A DNA stretch of 47,967 nucleotides from Deltaproteobacteria bacterium (GTDB lineage Bacteria > Desulfobacterota > GWC2-55-46), in contig JACRET010000044.1 in the NCBI GenBank assembly GCA_016218105.1, positions 1 to 47,967 on the forward strand, read 5' to 3'. The notes below the pieces were generated by a model. That model searched no databases and was not told the DNA's origin. It saw only the letters and a list, made by a program, of their open reading frames with translations. Position 1 is the stretch's first letter. Each line of letters opens with the position of its first letter. Below, one piece after another: positions 47,619-47,967 of the stretch. A program made the position numbers and the translations under genes.

Positions 47619-47967
47619 GGGGGCGACCGGCTTCGACGGGACGAACTGAGGCCGAGGGAAGCATACCGAGGTACTACTGCCTCGTTAAACAGGTAGACCA
47701 CATAGTCGGCAACGACTACGACTACGCCCTGGCTGCCTAAGTCAGCCAGCGTCTGATAGGCCTAATCCTGCGGGGCTTATTGGACGTCACTTAGCGGGAT
47801 AGTTCTTGGGGCTCTGTCCGAAGGACCTGAGAGCGAGATCAACCGGGCTGGTCCAAAGGTCCCCCGCCTGTAAGGGATCTTTGGATGAGATTAAATTATA
47901 GGCTAAGTATGTAGATGCCCCGGATAAGCGTTCCCGGACGTGGGTTCGATTCCCACCGCCTCCACCA
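47619..47967 (+). ncRNA. ssrA: Transfer-messenger RNA (tmRNA, SsrA)
   Basis: Complete 349-nt tmRNA. The 5' end GGGGGCG pairs with CGCCTCC before A-CCA at the window end, forming the 7-bp acceptor stem with one G.U. The start GCGACCGGCTTCGACGGGAC, the T-arm GGGTTCGATTCCC and the CCA are diagnostic. The tag frame follows TAGTC with GGC as resume codon (47708-47710) and ends TAA (47738-47740), encoding GNDYDYALAA after the alanine carried by the RNA. Gly as first coded residue also occurs in Bacillus. Located beside smpB, as in many bacteria. Confidence 0.97.
47708..47740 (+). other. tmRNA proteolysis-tag reading frame
   Basis: Ten codons plus stop: GNDYDYALAA, ending in the ALAA degron recognised by ClpXP-type proteases. 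The preceding TAGTC matches the E. coli resume-codon context, where the first coded residue is Ala. Confidence 0.9.

Noticed and set aside
47592-47620. TTGACA at 47592 as promoter of the tmRNA
   Set aside because: A -10 placed 17 bp downstream would fall at the mature 5' end (AAATGG), which is not a -10 sequence and leaves no room for the transcript start.
47930-47967. A tRNA at the window end
   Set aside because: The T-arm, acceptor and CCA are the 3' half of the tmRNA; no anticodon arm is present.

Overview
The window looks like a chromosomal segment of a free-living, Gram-negative-type, flagellated bacterium with moderately high G+C. Pointers to an outer membrane are an MlaE/F/D-type lipid transport set and several lipoprotein-like leaders; pointers to flagella are three sigma-28-type promoters, a rod-type axial protein and a chemoreceptor. 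The gene mix (AtpZ/AtpI next to AtpB, an RpoH-type sigma factor behind a CIRCE operator, tandem DUF507 genes, a two-CW protein, PA2778/PA2779-type proteins, many TTG starts, and dispersed palindromes of the TTTTTCAGCAGCC and CAATACCCC types) fits Desulfobacterota or a neighbouring phylum such as Nitrospirota. That placement is inference. No phage, plasmid, IS element or CRISPR array is visible.

Layout. 1-3.3 kb (minus): E1-alpha, E1-beta and E2 of a 2-oxoacid (probably pyruvate) dehydrogenase, with E2 cut by the window edge. 3.4-4.8 kb (plus): fused hisIE, a HIT protein and a small zinc ribbon. 4.8-5.6 kb: a repeat-dense spacer. 5.6-9.7 kb (minus): threonine ammonia-lyase, rlmB, then a TPR lipoprotein, a C39-like peptidase and a PA2779-like protein. 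9.9-12.2 kb (plus): two overlapping DUF507 genes, a cluster of hairpins, DUF445 and thiD. 12.2-15.75 kb (minus): a RadC-like protein, slipin, NfeD and a degenerate uracil-DNA-glycosylase-like protein. Divergent from the last is an exported zinc phospholipase C-like protein, followed by a ComEA-like HhH protein. 17.4-21.7 kb (minus): coaBC, a metallo-beta-lactamase-fold hydrolase and a large nucleotidyltransferase/phosphomannomutase-like fusion. 22-23.3 kb (plus): atpZ, atpI, atpB and a strong terminator. 23.4-24.3 kb: rpoH-like gene. 24.9-31.2 kb (minus): a SmbP-like protein, then a surface-glycan-type operon (DegT aminotransferase, two GT2 enzymes, an FAD oxidoreductase, a YfhO-like membrane protein). 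31.5-35.7 kb (plus): alr and mlaE-mlaF-mlaD. 35.9-41.4 kb (plus): ASKHA/DUF4445 protein, purH, purD, purE, tsaC. 41.7-46.5 kb: two-CW protein, mini rod protein, rsmB (minus) and an NIT-type chemoreceptor. 46.6-47.97 kb (plus): RseC-like protein, smpB and the complete tmRNA gene, whose CCA is the last base of the window.

Most noteworthy. (1) Three genes within 3 kb (two-CW protein, orphan 114-residue rod/hook-type protein, NIT chemoreceptor) each carry a sigma-28 (FliA)-type promoter, suggesting a small late-flagellar/chemotaxis regulon with uncharacterised members. (2) The rpoH-like gene has a full consensus sigma-70 promoter followed directly by a CIRCE operator, and its product is altered in region 3. 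(3) A 92-93 bp palindromic repeat with 9-bp inverted ends occurs in four complete and several partial copies in both orientations. (4) Several family members lack expected catalytic residues: UDG-like, RadC-like and the PMM-like domain of the nucleotidyltransferase fusion. (5) A run of five adjacent hairpins lies at 10.45-10.6 kb.

All assignments come from reading translations and motifs by eye; no database search was run.
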